Assembly (NCBI GenBank): GCA_038063075.1
Contig: JBBTVW010000043.1
Location: 1-9,049, forward strand
From: JACQHJ01 sp038063075
Lineage (GTDB): Bacteria > Patescibacteriota > Microgenomatia > Levybacterales > UBA12049
Direction: 5' to 3'
Length of the DNA: 9,049 bases
Positions 1 through 6,474 of this stretch are shown in pieces; position 1 is the first letter of the stretch; the number at the start of each line of letters is the position of its first letter. The position numbers and the translations under genes were made by a program. The notes under the pieces are model-generated. The model was not told the origin of the DNA. It worked only from the letters and a program-made list of their open reading frames with translations, and did no database searches.

Positions 1-380
1 AATTCTGCAAAACTATGGCAAACTTTGGGAAGCTTTAATTCCTCAATAGTTGGAATAATAGGACGCAAAAATCTAAATGCACCTGACAATACACCTCTTT
101 GGAAATAAAGATTTGTTCTAAATCTACCTAAGTCTCCATATGCACCTCCACCAAAACCAAAAGAAAAATCAAGCTCTTTATTGTTTAATAAAAGTTGTTT
201 TTGATCAGGCTTTAGGAGAGAAAATATCATTTGCTCCATAATTTCAGGAGTCAAAATAGAATAACTTGTTAAATACTTTAAAACTCCATCAACCCTTATT
301 GCAGGATGCATGCCTGGCAAAAGATGTAAATCTGATGCATTATTTTTTATTGTTTCGTCTAATAATATCTTTATTTCCAT
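1..380 (-). CDS. pilT: Type IV pilus retraction ATPase PilT, N-terminal part (runs off the left edge)
   Basis: PilT is the hexameric cytoplasmic motor that depolymerises type IV pili. Reading the minus strand from the ATG at 380 gives 126 residues with no stop before the edge. The start is the typical PilT PAS-like N-terminal domain: MEIKILLDETIKNNASDLHL, with the ASDLHL signature at 15-20, then a PAIRVDG segment at 26-32. A GRFRTNLYFQRG stretch (85-96) and an FRFLRPIIPTIEEL stretch (102-115) match the conserved linker before the ATPase core. The Walker A and B motifs lie outside the window. Only two bases separate it from the pilB stop, and an AGGAG sits five bases before the ATG (386-390), inside the end of pilB, so translation is probably coupled to pilB. 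ASDLHL and the N-terminal layout separate it from a second PilB copy. Confidence 0.92.
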   Translation of the reverse strand, partial: MEIKILLDETIKNNASDLHLLPGMHPAIRVDGVLKYLTSYSILTPEIMEQMIFSLLKPDQKQLLLNNKELDFSFGFGGGAYGDLGRFRTNLYFQRGVLSGAFRFLRPIIPTIEELKLPKVCHSFAE

Positions 381-382
381 AT

Positions 383-2185
383 CTACTCCTGTGCAACCCT
401 AAGAACCTCCTCTATGGTAGTAACTCCTTGCAATACCTTTAAGTATCCATCTTGCTTCATGGTTATCATTCCCTCGGCAATTGCTTGTTTTTCAATAGCA
501 CCACTATCTGCATGTTGTAATATTAAACTACCTATTTTTTCGGTAATTGGTAAAGTTTCAAAAATACCAACTCTTCCAATATAGCCAGAACTACCACAAT
601 CTTCACAACCTGTTCCTTTATATAGCTTAACATCATTTACATTTGGAGGAAAATATTTACCAAGTGCTACTTTCATTTCCTCAACTAATTGAGGTGGGGG
701 AGAATAAGACACTTTACAATGAGAACAGATTTTTCGAACTATTCTTTGCGCAAGGACTGCTGTCATTGTTGAACCAAGCAAGAAAGTTTCAGCACCAAGA
801 TCTAATAAACGAGGGAGTGCTCCTGCAGCTGAAGAAGTATGCAAAGTAGAAAATACTAAATGTCCTGTAAGAGCAGCCTGAATAGCAAGCTCTGTTGTTT
901 CTTTGTCTCTAATTTCTCCAACCAATATTATGTTGGGATCTTGCCTTAAAAAAGACCTTAGTCCATCTGCAAATGTTAAGCCTACAGCAGGATTAATTTG
1001 AACCTGATTAATACCTGCAATTTGATACTCAACTGGATCTTCCAAGGTTGATATGTTTACTTTTGTTGTATTTAACTTTGATAAAACAGAATAAAGAGTT
1101 GTAGTTTTTCCACTTCCAGTAGGTCCGCAGACTATAATTATTCCATGAGGTCTTAAGATTGCTGTTTCTAATACTTTTTCTGAAAATCCTCCAAGACCCA
1201 GTTCATGAAGTGTAGGGATTCCACCAGTTTTTCTAAGAAGCCTCATTACTATTTTTTCTCCAAAAACAGTAGGCAGAACTGAGATACGAAGATCAACTTC
1301 TTTATCATCTATTTTAAAATTAAAACGTCCATCTTGAGGCGTTCTATGTTCATCAATCTTCATTTCAGCTAAAATCTTTATTCTTGAAATAACCGCTTCT
1401 TGAACAACCTTAGGAAGAGAAAGCCTATCATATAAAATACCGTCAATTCTATATCTAACTCTGACTCTGTCTTCTTGGGGTTCAATATGAATATCAGAAG
1501 CTCTACTGGTCACAGCGTATTCTAAAATTGTTGAAACAATTTTTGCAATTGGTGCTTCCTTTATAATTTGAGCAATCTGGTCTGTATCAACTGTTTTAAT
1601 TTTTGTTTGAGCATCTGTTTCTTTAAGAGCAGCTCCAACATCTCCAACTAATTCCTGCCTGTATTGCTGATTAATTTCTTTTACTACCTCTGTGGGACTT
1701 GCTGCAAATGATTTAATATTTAAGCCTGTTTTTTCTCTAACAAAAGTTATTGCTTCAAGATCAACTGGATTTCCCATGGCAACTGATAATGTTTTTGTAA
1801 TTTCATCATATGCAAAAGGAATAAGCGAAAATCTTTCCGCAACCGCTCTTGGCACATAACCCAAAGCTTGAGGAGAAAATGAAGCATTTGTCACATCAAC
1901 AAAAGGGATTCCTAAAAGAGTAGCTTTAGCCTGAGCAAGCTTTGTTTCAGGAACTATTTCTAAAGACTCAATAACACTTTCTTCAGAAACTCCTTTACTT
2001 GCACTTTTAACCTTAATATCATCATATTGACTTTTATTTAATAGTTTTTGTGAAAATAAAATGTCAGCAAGAGATTGATTTACCGAATCAGCTTGTAGGT
2101 TTTCTATAGGAGGACTATCTACTTTTTGCGTAGCTTGAGTTGGATTTTGATTTATTTGTGTTGGTGTATTTGGCTGATCGGGCAT
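383..2185 (-). CDS. pilB: Type IV pilus assembly / GspE-family ATPase PilB
   Basis: Cytoplasmic hexameric ATPase that powers pilus extension. At 600 residues it is of usual PilB/GspE length. A P/Q/N/T-rich, probably disordered tail (1-35) precedes an MshEN/GSPII_E N-terminal domain (about 40-175). The PAS-like N2 domain follows, with ASDIHIEP at 229-236 and VRYRIDGILYD near 243-253. The ATPase core has Walker A GPTGSGKTT at 354-362, an Asp box STLEDPVEYQ at 379-388, Walker B IILVGEIRD at 419-427 with Glu424, and a His box TGHLVFSTLHT at 440-450. Two cysteine pairs, C487/C490 and C527/C530, form the C-terminal zinc site typical of PilB/GspE and absent from PilT. The ATG lies just downstream of a good promoter, and pilT follows directly. 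A pilus rather than secretion role is inferred from the adjoining pilT. Confidence 0.95.
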   Translation of the reverse strand: MPDQPNTPTQINQNPTQATQKVDSPPIENLQADSVNQSLADILFSQKLLNKSQYDDIKVKSASKGVSEESVIESLEIVPETKLAQAKATLLGIPFVDVTNASFSPQALGYVPRAVAERFSLIPFAYDEITKTLSVAMGNPVDLEAITFVREKTGLNIKSFAASPTEVVKEINQQYRQELVGDVGAALKETDAQTKIKTVDTDQIAQIIKEAPIAKIVSTILEYAVTSRASDIHIEPQEDRVRVRYRIDGILYDRLSLPKVVQEAVISRIKILAEMKIDEHRTPQDGRFNFKIDDKEVDLRISVLPTVFGEKIVMRLLRKTGGIPTLHELGLGGFSEKVLETAILRPHGIIIVCGPTGSGKTTTLYSVLSKLNTTKVNISTLEDPVEYQIAGINQVQINPAVGLTFADGLRSFLRQDPNIILVGEIRDKETTELAIQAALTGHLVFSTLHTSSAAGALPRLLDLGAETFLLGSTMTAVLAQRIVRKICSHCKVSYSPPPQLVEEMKVALGKYFPPNVNDVKLYKGTGCEDCGSSGYIGRVGIFETLPITEKIGSLILQHADSGAIEKQAIAEGMITMKQDGYLKVLQGVTTIEEVLRVAQE

Positions 2186-2198
2186 TACTATAATAGTA
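2186..2198. repeat. Symmetric element TACTATAATAGTA in the pilB/holB divergent region
   Basis: TACTAT and ATAGTA are inverted copies around a single central A. The element covers the pilB -10 box and contains TATAAT on the plus strand (2189-2194), so both strands carry -10-like hexamers in the same place. It may be a shared bidirectional -10 element or a small operator. Its symmetry could also simply reflect overlapping -10 boxes in A+T-rich DNA. Confidence 0.5.
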
Positions 2199-2222
2199 GG
2201 CTAAAATATGATATAAAGTCAA
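2187..2222 (-). promoter_or_regulatory. pilB promoter with leaderless-type spacing
   Basis: On the minus strand, TTGACT (2217-2222) is followed after 18 bases by TACTAT (2193-2198). Transcription should begin about seven bases further on, around 2186-2187, immediately before the pilB ATG at 2185. No Shine-Dalgarno site could then exist in the mRNA, so pilB is probably translated from a leaderless transcript. The hexamers are seen directly; the start point is inferred from standard sigma-70 spacing. Confidence 0.7.
2209..2217 (+). promoter_or_regulatory. Possible holB promoter, extended -10
   Basis: TGATATAAA matches an extended -10 pattern (TGnTATAAA, hexamer 2212-2217). It would give a start near 2224 and a leader of about 19 nt before the holB ATG at 2243. 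No convincing -35 box or Shine-Dalgarno site is visible. TATAAT at 2189-2194 is an alternative -10. Confidence 0.35.
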
Positions 2223-2242
2223 CAAGAATTGGATAAATTTTT

Positions 2243-2887
2243 ATGCAAAGTTTTATTATCATTTCAAAAGACATACAAAAGGCAAAAGAGAGAATAGAAA
2301 TAATGGCAAAAGAGAGAAAGATTTCTAAATTTGATATCTTTTCTTTGCAAACTGAAAAAACAGTTGGAATTGCCGACATTAGAGGACTTTCAAAACAAAT
2401 CTTTCTAAAACCAATACAAGGAGAACAAAAGATCGTTGTCTTGGAAGCTTTCTTTGGTATAAGTATTGATGCCCAAAATGCTTTTCTAAAAGTCTTGGAA
2501 GAGCCACCATTCTCAACTACAATAATTATTGTTGCAAGCTCAAACTTTTTCCTCCCAACAATTCTTTCTCGCTGCGTGCTAATTGAACTTGATAAAGAAA
2601 TATCAATTGACAAAAAAGAGGAAGAAGAAATTTTAAAAATAATAAGTAGCTTAGAAGAAATGGAAGTAGGAGAAAGACTAAAAACTGCTCAAAACTTATC
2701 TAAGGATAAACAACAAGCACTTATTTTTTTAGAAAAATTAATAATCATTACAAGAAACGAAATGGTTAAAAAAGGAGATACAAGTCTAAGTCAAAAATTA
2801 AAAGTTTTACAAAAATACTATAAAGAACTAAAACAATCAAACGTTAACCTTAGGCTCTCATTAGAAAATTTATTTTTAGAAATATAA
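2243..2887 (+). CDS. holB: DNA polymerase III delta-prime subunit (clamp loader), short form
   Basis: Delta-prime is the rigid stator of the clamp loader that, with delta and gamma/tau, opens the sliding clamp in replication. The protein has 214 residues, against about 330 in Escherichia coli. The diagnostic block is present: KIVVLE (63-68, Walker B strand), DAQNAFLKVLEEPP (76-89), the sensor-1 strand TTIIIVASSN (92-101), and FLPTILSRC (103-111) with the SRC arginine finger. At the N-terminus, where a P-loop would be, the sequence is SFIIISKDIQKAKERI (3-18), so the nucleotide-binding loop has decayed, and no zinc-binding cysteines are seen. The region after about 120 is a short, Lys/Glu-rich helical stretch corresponding to a reduced collar domain. 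It is divergent from pilB. The symbol follows the family; a generic clamp-loader AAA+ paralogue is the main alternative. Confidence 0.82.
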   Translation: MQSFIIISKDIQKAKERIEIMAKERKISKFDIFSLQTEKTVGIADIRGLSKQIFLKPIQGEQKIVVLEAFFGISIDAQNAFLKVLEEPPFSTTIIIVASSNFFLPTILSRCVLIELDKEISIDKKEEEEILKIISSLEEMEVGERLKTAQNLSKDKQQALIFLEKLIIITRNEMVKKGDTSLSQKLKVLQKYYKELKQSNVNLRLSLENLFLEI

Positions 2888-2900
2888 ATTATAAATATCA

Positions 2901-2929
2901 TTGACAATAAAAACATCTCTACATACAAT
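2901..2929 (+). promoter_or_regulatory. Consensus sigma-70 promoter of the membrane-protein gene
   Basis: TTGACA (2901-2906), a 17-base spacer, then TACAAT (2924-2929). The predicted start near 2936 leaves only about six bases before the ATG at 2942. The purines in this gap (AAGAGTAA) are too close to the RNA 5-prime end to work as a normal ribosome binding site. Confidence 0.75.
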
Positions 2930-2941
2930 CCACAAGAGTAA

Positions 2942-3406
2942 ATGTCAGCAGAACGAGTAGAATTTTTATCTCAGCCAGTAACAACAGAGGCTGTATTAGC
3001 TACAAAAATGGATTTTTCTGGAACATCTTTTACTCTTATTAAAACTTCAATGTCACATATGGGAGGCTTTTATAGAACCAGCACTTTTAGGCTTGAAACA
3101 AAACCCGATAAAAAACCATTAGACATAGATTTATCTGATAATTTAACTTCTATGGAAAATGATCTTACAAAACAAAGGCAAATTGCAGAAAAAGTACAAT
3201 ATCTTTATGCTAGCCTTGCGGGAGTAGCAGGACTTGGAGCAGTTTTTGCTTTACTTGCAAGTAATCTTAGAGACGCTCCGCAAATGGTTTTAGCAGTTGG
3301 GCTTACTGCTACTGCTAGCTTATTTTATAGAAAACTGGATAGAGCCCTAGATATATCTACTAAATCTAGTGATAAATTAAACTTTTTAACTCGAGTAAGA
3401 CCTTAA
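2942..3406 (+). CDS. Small membrane protein of unknown function, two predicted helices
   Basis: I do not recognise this 154-residue protein. The first 70 residues are polar, with no signal peptide. A short charged stretch (about 71-86) follows, then two hydrophobic segments: about 87-107 (Gly/Ala-rich, LAGVAGLGAVFALLAS) and 112-129. Asn-Leu-Arg-Asp at 108-111 forms a tight turn between them, giving a helical hairpin with both termini on one side. The C-terminal 25 residues are basic and polar (YRKLDRALDISTKSSDKL), which suggests that both ends are cytoplasmic. It has its own strong promoter, lies 54 bases after holB, and precedes the two small basic proteins and gyrB. The ATG at 2942 fits the promoter position. 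Function is unknown, and no enzyme motif is visible. Confidence 0.72.
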   Translation: MSAERVEFLSQPVTTEAVLATKMDFSGTSFTLIKTSMSHMGGFYRTSTFRLETKPDKKPLDIDLSDNLTSMENDLTKQRQIAEKVQYLYASLAGVAGLGAVFALLASNLRDAPQMVLAVGLTATASLFYRKLDRALDISTKSSDKLNFLTRVRP

Positions 3407-3407
3407 C

Positions 3408-3438
3408 AAGAAAGCAATTTTCTTTTAAATTATTTTTT
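3408..3438 (+). terminator. Weak A/T hairpin with U-rich tail, possible terminator
   Basis: AAGAAA (3408-3413) and TTTCTT (3419-3424) can pair around a five-base loop. The downstream run ttaaattatttttt (3425-3438) resembles a U tail. The stem is nearly all A-U apart from one G-C pair, so intrinsic termination after the membrane-protein gene is only a possibility. Confidence 0.25.
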
Positions 3439-3446
3439 GCTATAAT
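3438..3446 (+). promoter_or_regulatory. Extended -10 promoter of the small basic-protein pair
   Basis: TGCTATAAT (hexamer 3441-3446) is a perfect extended -10 box; no clear -35 is seen at the right distance. Transcription should start near 3453, at or within two bases of the ATG at 3455, giving a leaderless mRNA. Confidence 0.7.
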
Positions 3447-3454
3447 CTCCCCTT

Positions 3455-3712
3455 ATGTCAAAAGAGAGAAAAAGAGGCCAAAAACCTAAGAGCATAAGAA
3501 CTGGCAACAGTTTTTTAGATGCAATGAATAGATACGCAGAAATAGCAAAGGCTCAAAAAGACCAAGCTCTTGCAAACCCAAACCTAACTGATGCAGAGAA
3601 ACAAGAAGTAGTTGCTAAAGCTGATACACAAATTGGCGTTGCGCTTAATAGATCTGTTAGAGTAATTTTAGATGCAAGTTCTCAAGTAAATAATAGGGGA
3701 GTTCGTAACTAA
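3455..3712 (+). CDS. Small basic protein of unknown function (85 aa)
   Basis: I do not recognise this family. The first 17 residues are strongly basic (MSKERKRGQKPKSIRTG). Next comes a probable helix (about 19-40, FLDAMNRYAEIAKAQKDQAL), a short loop with NPNLTDAEKQEV (42-53), and a second helix containing DTQIGVALNRSVRVIL (57-72). There are no cysteines, signal peptide or membrane segment, so it is likely cytoplasmic. The basic tail could contact nucleic acid or the ribosome, but this is only inference from composition. The perfect extended -10 just upstream argues that the gene is real and starts at 3455. Its stop codon TAA runs straight into the ATG of the next gene (TAAATG), so the two form one translational unit. 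Confidence 0.68.
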   Translation: MSKERKRGQKPKSIRTGNSFLDAMNRYAEIAKAQKDQALANPNLTDAEKQEVVAKADTQIGVALNRSVRVILDASSQVNNRGVRN

Positions 3713-3895
3713 ATGGAAATTCTTAACCCAATTAAGCAAAGACTCGAACAAAGAGCAGCTTTAAAAGGCGCAATGAGAGCTGTTGATTTATATGCTGCCT
3801 CATTACCAAGAGACATGAAAGCACAAATGAAAAGAGACATCAGAGGTCAGTACCAAGCTTCTAAAAGAAGAGATCATCTAAGAGTAATAAAATAA
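3713..3895 (+). CDS. Small highly basic protein of unknown function (60 aa)
   Basis: This is a 60-residue protein with about 15 Lys/Arg against six Asp/Glu, mostly helical in appearance. Its C-terminal half (about 34-60) has repeated basic clusters such as MKRDIRG and ASKRRDH. No known motif is recognised; binding to RNA or DNA is a guess from charge. Translation probably couples to the preceding gene: its ATG starts on the base after that gene's TAA, and AGGGGAG (3695-3701) lies 11 bases upstream, a rather distant Shine-Dalgarno site. It is read in a different frame from the upstream gene's regulatory start and has no promoter of its own. The short length makes it less certain than its neighbour, but the exact junction and absence of overlap support it. 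Confidence 0.6.
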   Translation: MEILNPIKQRLEQRAALKGAMRAVDLYAASLPRDMKAQMKRDIRGQYQASKRRDHLRVIK

Positions 3896-3924
3896 ATTAA
3901 CCTCTAGAATTCCTTGCATTTATT

Positions 3925-3933
3925 TGCTAAACT
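3925..3933 (+). promoter_or_regulatory. gyrB promoter, extended -10
   Basis: TGCTAAACT (hexamer 3928-3933) resembles the TGCTATAAT box of the upstream small-gene unit. The predicted start, near 3940, is two or three bases before the gyrB ATG at 3943, so the mRNA would be leaderless. TTGCAT at 3914-3919 is too close to be a -35 for this box. Confidence 0.5.
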
Positions 3934-3940
3934 AGTTTAG
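3927..3940. repeat. Perfect 14-bp palindrome over the gyrB promoter
   Basis: CTAAACTAGTTTAG is its own reverse complement. It spans the proposed -10 box and runs to the predicted transcription start, three bases before the gyrB ATG. Because almost all of it lies upstream of the RNA start, a DNA-level role (operator, or a melting-prone site) is more likely than an RNA hairpin. Confidence 0.6.
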
Positions 3941-3942
3941 TA

Positions 3943-5892
3943 ATGGCTACAAAATCTTCGGATTATTCAGCAGCGCAAATCCAAGTTCTAGAAGGACTTG
4001 AACCGGTTAGGAAAAGACCGGGAATGTACATTGGTTCTACTGATGTAATAGGTCTTCACGAATCTTTAAGAGAAATAATTGATAACAGTGTTGACGAAGC
4101 ACTTGCTGGTTTTGCTAAAAATGTTTGGATTGTTTTAAATGACGATGGATCTGCAACAGTTGCTGATGATGGAAGAGGAATTCCTGTTGATATTGTAAAA
4201 AACTACAAAAAATCAGGACTTGAAATTGTTATGACAAAGCTTCACGCAGGAGGAAAATTTGGAGGAAGCGCATATAAAATTTCAGGTGGACTTCATGGAG
4301 TTGGAGCATCAGTTGTAAATGCATTGTCTGAATGGCTTTTTGCAGAGGTTACTAGAGATGGCAAAATCTATACCCAAGAATATAGTAGAGGAAAAGTAAT
4401 GTCTGAACTAAAAACAGTAACTACATCAAAACTTAGTCATGATTTTGTTCATGGAAGACATAGCGGAACTTTAGTTACATTTTTACCTGACAAAGAAATA
4501 TTTCAAGAAACAAATTTTGATTTTGACACAGTTAAAAAAGCAATTAGGGAAAGGGCATATCTTGTTCCTGGTTTATATTTCCATTTACAAGATCACAGAA
4601 AAAATCAAGAAAAAGAAATTAATTTCTACTTTGAAGGTGGAATCACAGCTTTAGTTTCTAAAATAAACGAGAACAAAGAAAAAATTCATAATGTCATAAC
4701 TATTCATAAAACAGACGGTGATGTCGATGTTGAAGTAGCACTTCAATATAATGATGGTTACGCAGAAAATGTTGAATCATATGTTAACGTTATCAACACC
4801 GTAAACGGAGGAACACATCTAACTGGTTTTAGAATGGCACTAACCAGAGCAATCAATGATTATGGAAAAAAGATTGGTAGCTTTAAAGAAGAAGAAGATT
4901 CTATAACAGGCGATGATACAAAAGAAGGCTTAACAGCAGTTGTTTACGTAAAAATGCCACAAGATAGAATTCAGTTTGAAGGACAAACAAAAGGAAAACT
5001 TGGAAATGCTGAAATCCAACCAGTAGTACAATCAATTGTTAAAGAAGGTCTTACCACATATTTTGAAGAAAACCCACAAGATGGAAGAAGAATACTTGAA
5101 AAAGTATATCTAGCAGCAAAAGCTAGACTTGCCGCAAAAGCAGCTAAAGAAGCAATTCTTCGAAAAGGAGCCCTTGAAGGATCAACTTTACCTGGAAAGC
5201 TTGCTGATTGTCAAGAAAAAGACCCATCAATTTCAGAAATATTCCTTGTGGAAGGCGACTCAGCTGGTGGAAGTGCTAAGGGCGGAAGAGACAGAAAGTT
5301 CCAAGCAATTCTTCCATTAAAAGGAAAAATATTAAATACTGAAAGAGCAAGGCTTGATAAAATTATCGAACATGAAGAAGTTAAGAATTTAATCATTGCT
5401 CTTGGCATGGGAATAGGGGAGACGATTAAGTTTGAAAAACTAAGATACCATAGGATTATCATTATGACTGATGCAGACGTTGACGGAGAACATATTGAGA
5501 CATTAATTTTGACATTTTTCTATCGCCACATGCCAGAAATTATTAGACAAGGATACTTATATATTGCTATGCCTCCTCTATATAAAGTCTCTGCAGGAAA
5601 AGATGCAAAATATGCATATAGCGATGATGAAAAAGATCAAATGATAAAAGATATTCAAAAAGTTAATACAAAAAATGTAATTAATATTCAACGCTACAAG
5701 GGTCTTGGAGAAATGAATCCACAACAACTTTGGGAAACAACAATGGATCCAGAAAACAGAATATTAAAACAAGTTAGAATTGATGATGCAGAAGAAGCAG
5801 ATGCAGTTTTTACAATGTTAATGGGTGATGAAGTACCACCAAGAAAATTCTTTATTCAATCAAATGCAAAACAGGCAACGCTGGATGTCTAA
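3943..5892 (+). CDS. gyrB: DNA gyrase subunit B
   Basis: ATPase subunit of gyrase, which with GyrA introduces negative supercoils. At 649 residues it is the short form without the extra insert of the Escherichia coli protein. In the GHKL ATPase domain, RPGMYIGS is at 25-32, the Mg-binding helix has Glu44 and Asn47, DDGRGIP is at 75-81, the ATP lid has GGLHGVGASVVNALS at 115-129, and the QTK loop is at 348-350. In the TOPRIM domain, LVEGDSAGGSA is at 435-445 (Glu437), LPLKGKILN at 457-465, and D510/D512/D514 lie in MTDADVDGE. Asp439 and Lys460 match the usual GyrB quinolone-pocket residues. RYKGLGEMNPQQLWETTMDP (584-603) and the terminal LDV are typical of GyrB rather than ParE. Glu occupies 516 and 519, where Ser/Ala and Arg are common. 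No gyrA lies within the window. Confidence 0.97.
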   Translation: MATKSSDYSAAQIQVLEGLEPVRKRPGMYIGSTDVIGLHESLREIIDNSVDEALAGFAKNVWIVLNDDGSATVADDGRGIPVDIVKNYKKSGLEIVMTKLHAGGKFGGSAYKISGGLHGVGASVVNALSEWLFAEVTRDGKIYTQEYSRGKVMSELKTVTTSKLSHDFVHGRHSGTLVTFLPDKEIFQETNFDFDTVKKAIRERAYLVPGLYFHLQDHRKNQEKEINFYFEGGITALVSKINENKEKIHNVITIHKTDGDVDVEVALQYNDGYAENVESYVNVINTVNGGTHLTGFRMALTRAINDYGKKIGSFKEEEDSITGDDTKEGLTAVVYVKMPQDRIQFEGQTKGKLGNAEIQPVVQSIVKEGLTTYFEENPQDGRRILEKVYLAAKARLAAKAAKEAILRKGALEGSTLPGKLADCQEKDPSISEIFLVEGDSAGGSAKGGRDRKFQAILPLKGKILNTERARLDKIIEHEEVKNLIIALGMGIGETIKFEKLRYHRIIIMTDADVDGEHIETLILTFFYRHMPEIIRQGYLYIAMPPLYKVSAGKDAKYAYSDDEKDQMIKDIQKVNTKNVINIQRYKGLGEMNPQQLWETTMDPENRILKQVRIDDAEEADAVFTMLMGDEVPPRKFFIQSNAKQATLDV

Positions 5893-5910
5893 CCTCTAAA
5901 TATCTTCTTT

Positions 5911-5919
5911 TGGTATAAT
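5911..5919 (+). promoter_or_regulatory. Extended -10 promoter of the kinase-glycosylase-HAD unit
   Basis: TGGTATAAT has a perfect hexamer at 5914-5919, only 22 bases after the gyrB stop. Standard spacing puts the transcription start at about 5926, exactly on the A of the ATG. No Shine-Dalgarno site precedes the gene. No terminator for gyrB is visible, so read-through is also possible. Confidence 0.7.
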
Positions 5920-5925
5920 TAGTTC

Positions 5926-6453
5926 ATGAAATTAATTTTTCTATATGGTCCTCCAGCATCTGGCAAATATACCATTGCAAAAGTTCTTGCAGAAAAATTG
6001 GGATATAAGCTTTTTCATAACCACTTAACAGTCGATTTAGCAAAAGGGGTATTTGATTATGGGACAAAAGCTTTCTGGGAATTGGTACACAAAACTAGAT
6101 TAGACATTTTTGAAAAAGCTGCTAAAGAAAATATTTCAGGTATGATTTTTACCTATGTCTATGAAAAAGATAATGATGATAGTTTTGTAAAACAGGCTTT
6201 AGAAAAAATTAATTCAAATGGCGGAGAAATAATTTTTATACAAATTTACTGCAATAAAAAAACACTTCTAAAAAGAGTAAAAGAGGATTCTAGGAAACAG
6301 TTTCAGAAAGTAAAAACAGAAGAAGGACTCTTGGAAATGTTAAGTCACGGGGATTTATTTTCAGAAATTCCCTTTGTGGAAAATAATATTATAGATAATA
6401 CTAATTTAACAGTAGAAAAGACTGTTCAAAAAGTTCTTACACTTATAAAATAA
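5926..6453 (+). CDS. P-loop kinase-like NTPase (AAA_33/shikimate-kinase-like, LFHNHLTVDL family)
   Basis: Predicted small-molecule or nucleic-acid kinase of 175 residues. The P-loop GPPASGKYT is at 8-16, with Tyr15 where Ser/Thr normally follows the lysine and Thr16 next to it; relatives of this type often carry a hydrophobic residue there, so this need not mean inactivity. LFHNHLTVDL (29-38) is the family hallmark and probably part of the acceptor site. IFIQIYC near 103-109 is a core strand, followed by a basic lid-like segment (KRVKEDSRKQ, about 115-124). DNT near 157-159 precedes the C-terminal helix. The substrate is unknown; such proteins are often named shikimate kinase or uridine kinase without proof. 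It leads a unit with a DNA glycosylase (21-base gap) and a HAD hydrolase, which hints at repair or nucleotide metabolism. Confidence 0.8.
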   Translation: MKLIFLYGPPASGKYTIAKVLAEKLGYKLFHNHLTVDLAKGVFDYGTKAFWELVHKTRLDIFEKAAKENISGMIFTYVYEKDNDDSFVKQALEKINSNGGEIIFIQIYCNKKTLLKRVKEDSRKQFQKVKTEEGLLEMLSHGDLFSEIPFVENNIIDNTNLTVEKTVQKVLTLIK

Positions 6454-6474
6454 TCGTGTATTTTTTATATAACT

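Noticed and set aside
2188..2613. Antisense open frame of 141 codons opposite holB
   Set aside because: The plus strand carries clear clamp-loader motifs over the same bases; the antisense product has no recognisable domain and no promoter or ribosome site.
5129..5462. Two open frames (one each strand) inside gyrB, and a similar one at 643-849 inside pilB
   Set aside because: They overlap conserved GyrB TOPRIM and PilB ATPase coding sequence and lack start signals of their own.
5949..5975. Kinase P-loop GPPASGKYT read as a broken Walker A (Tyr after Lys)
   Set aside because: Members of this LFHNHLTVDL family commonly have a hydrophobic residue there followed by Thr, so it is probably a family trait and not decay.
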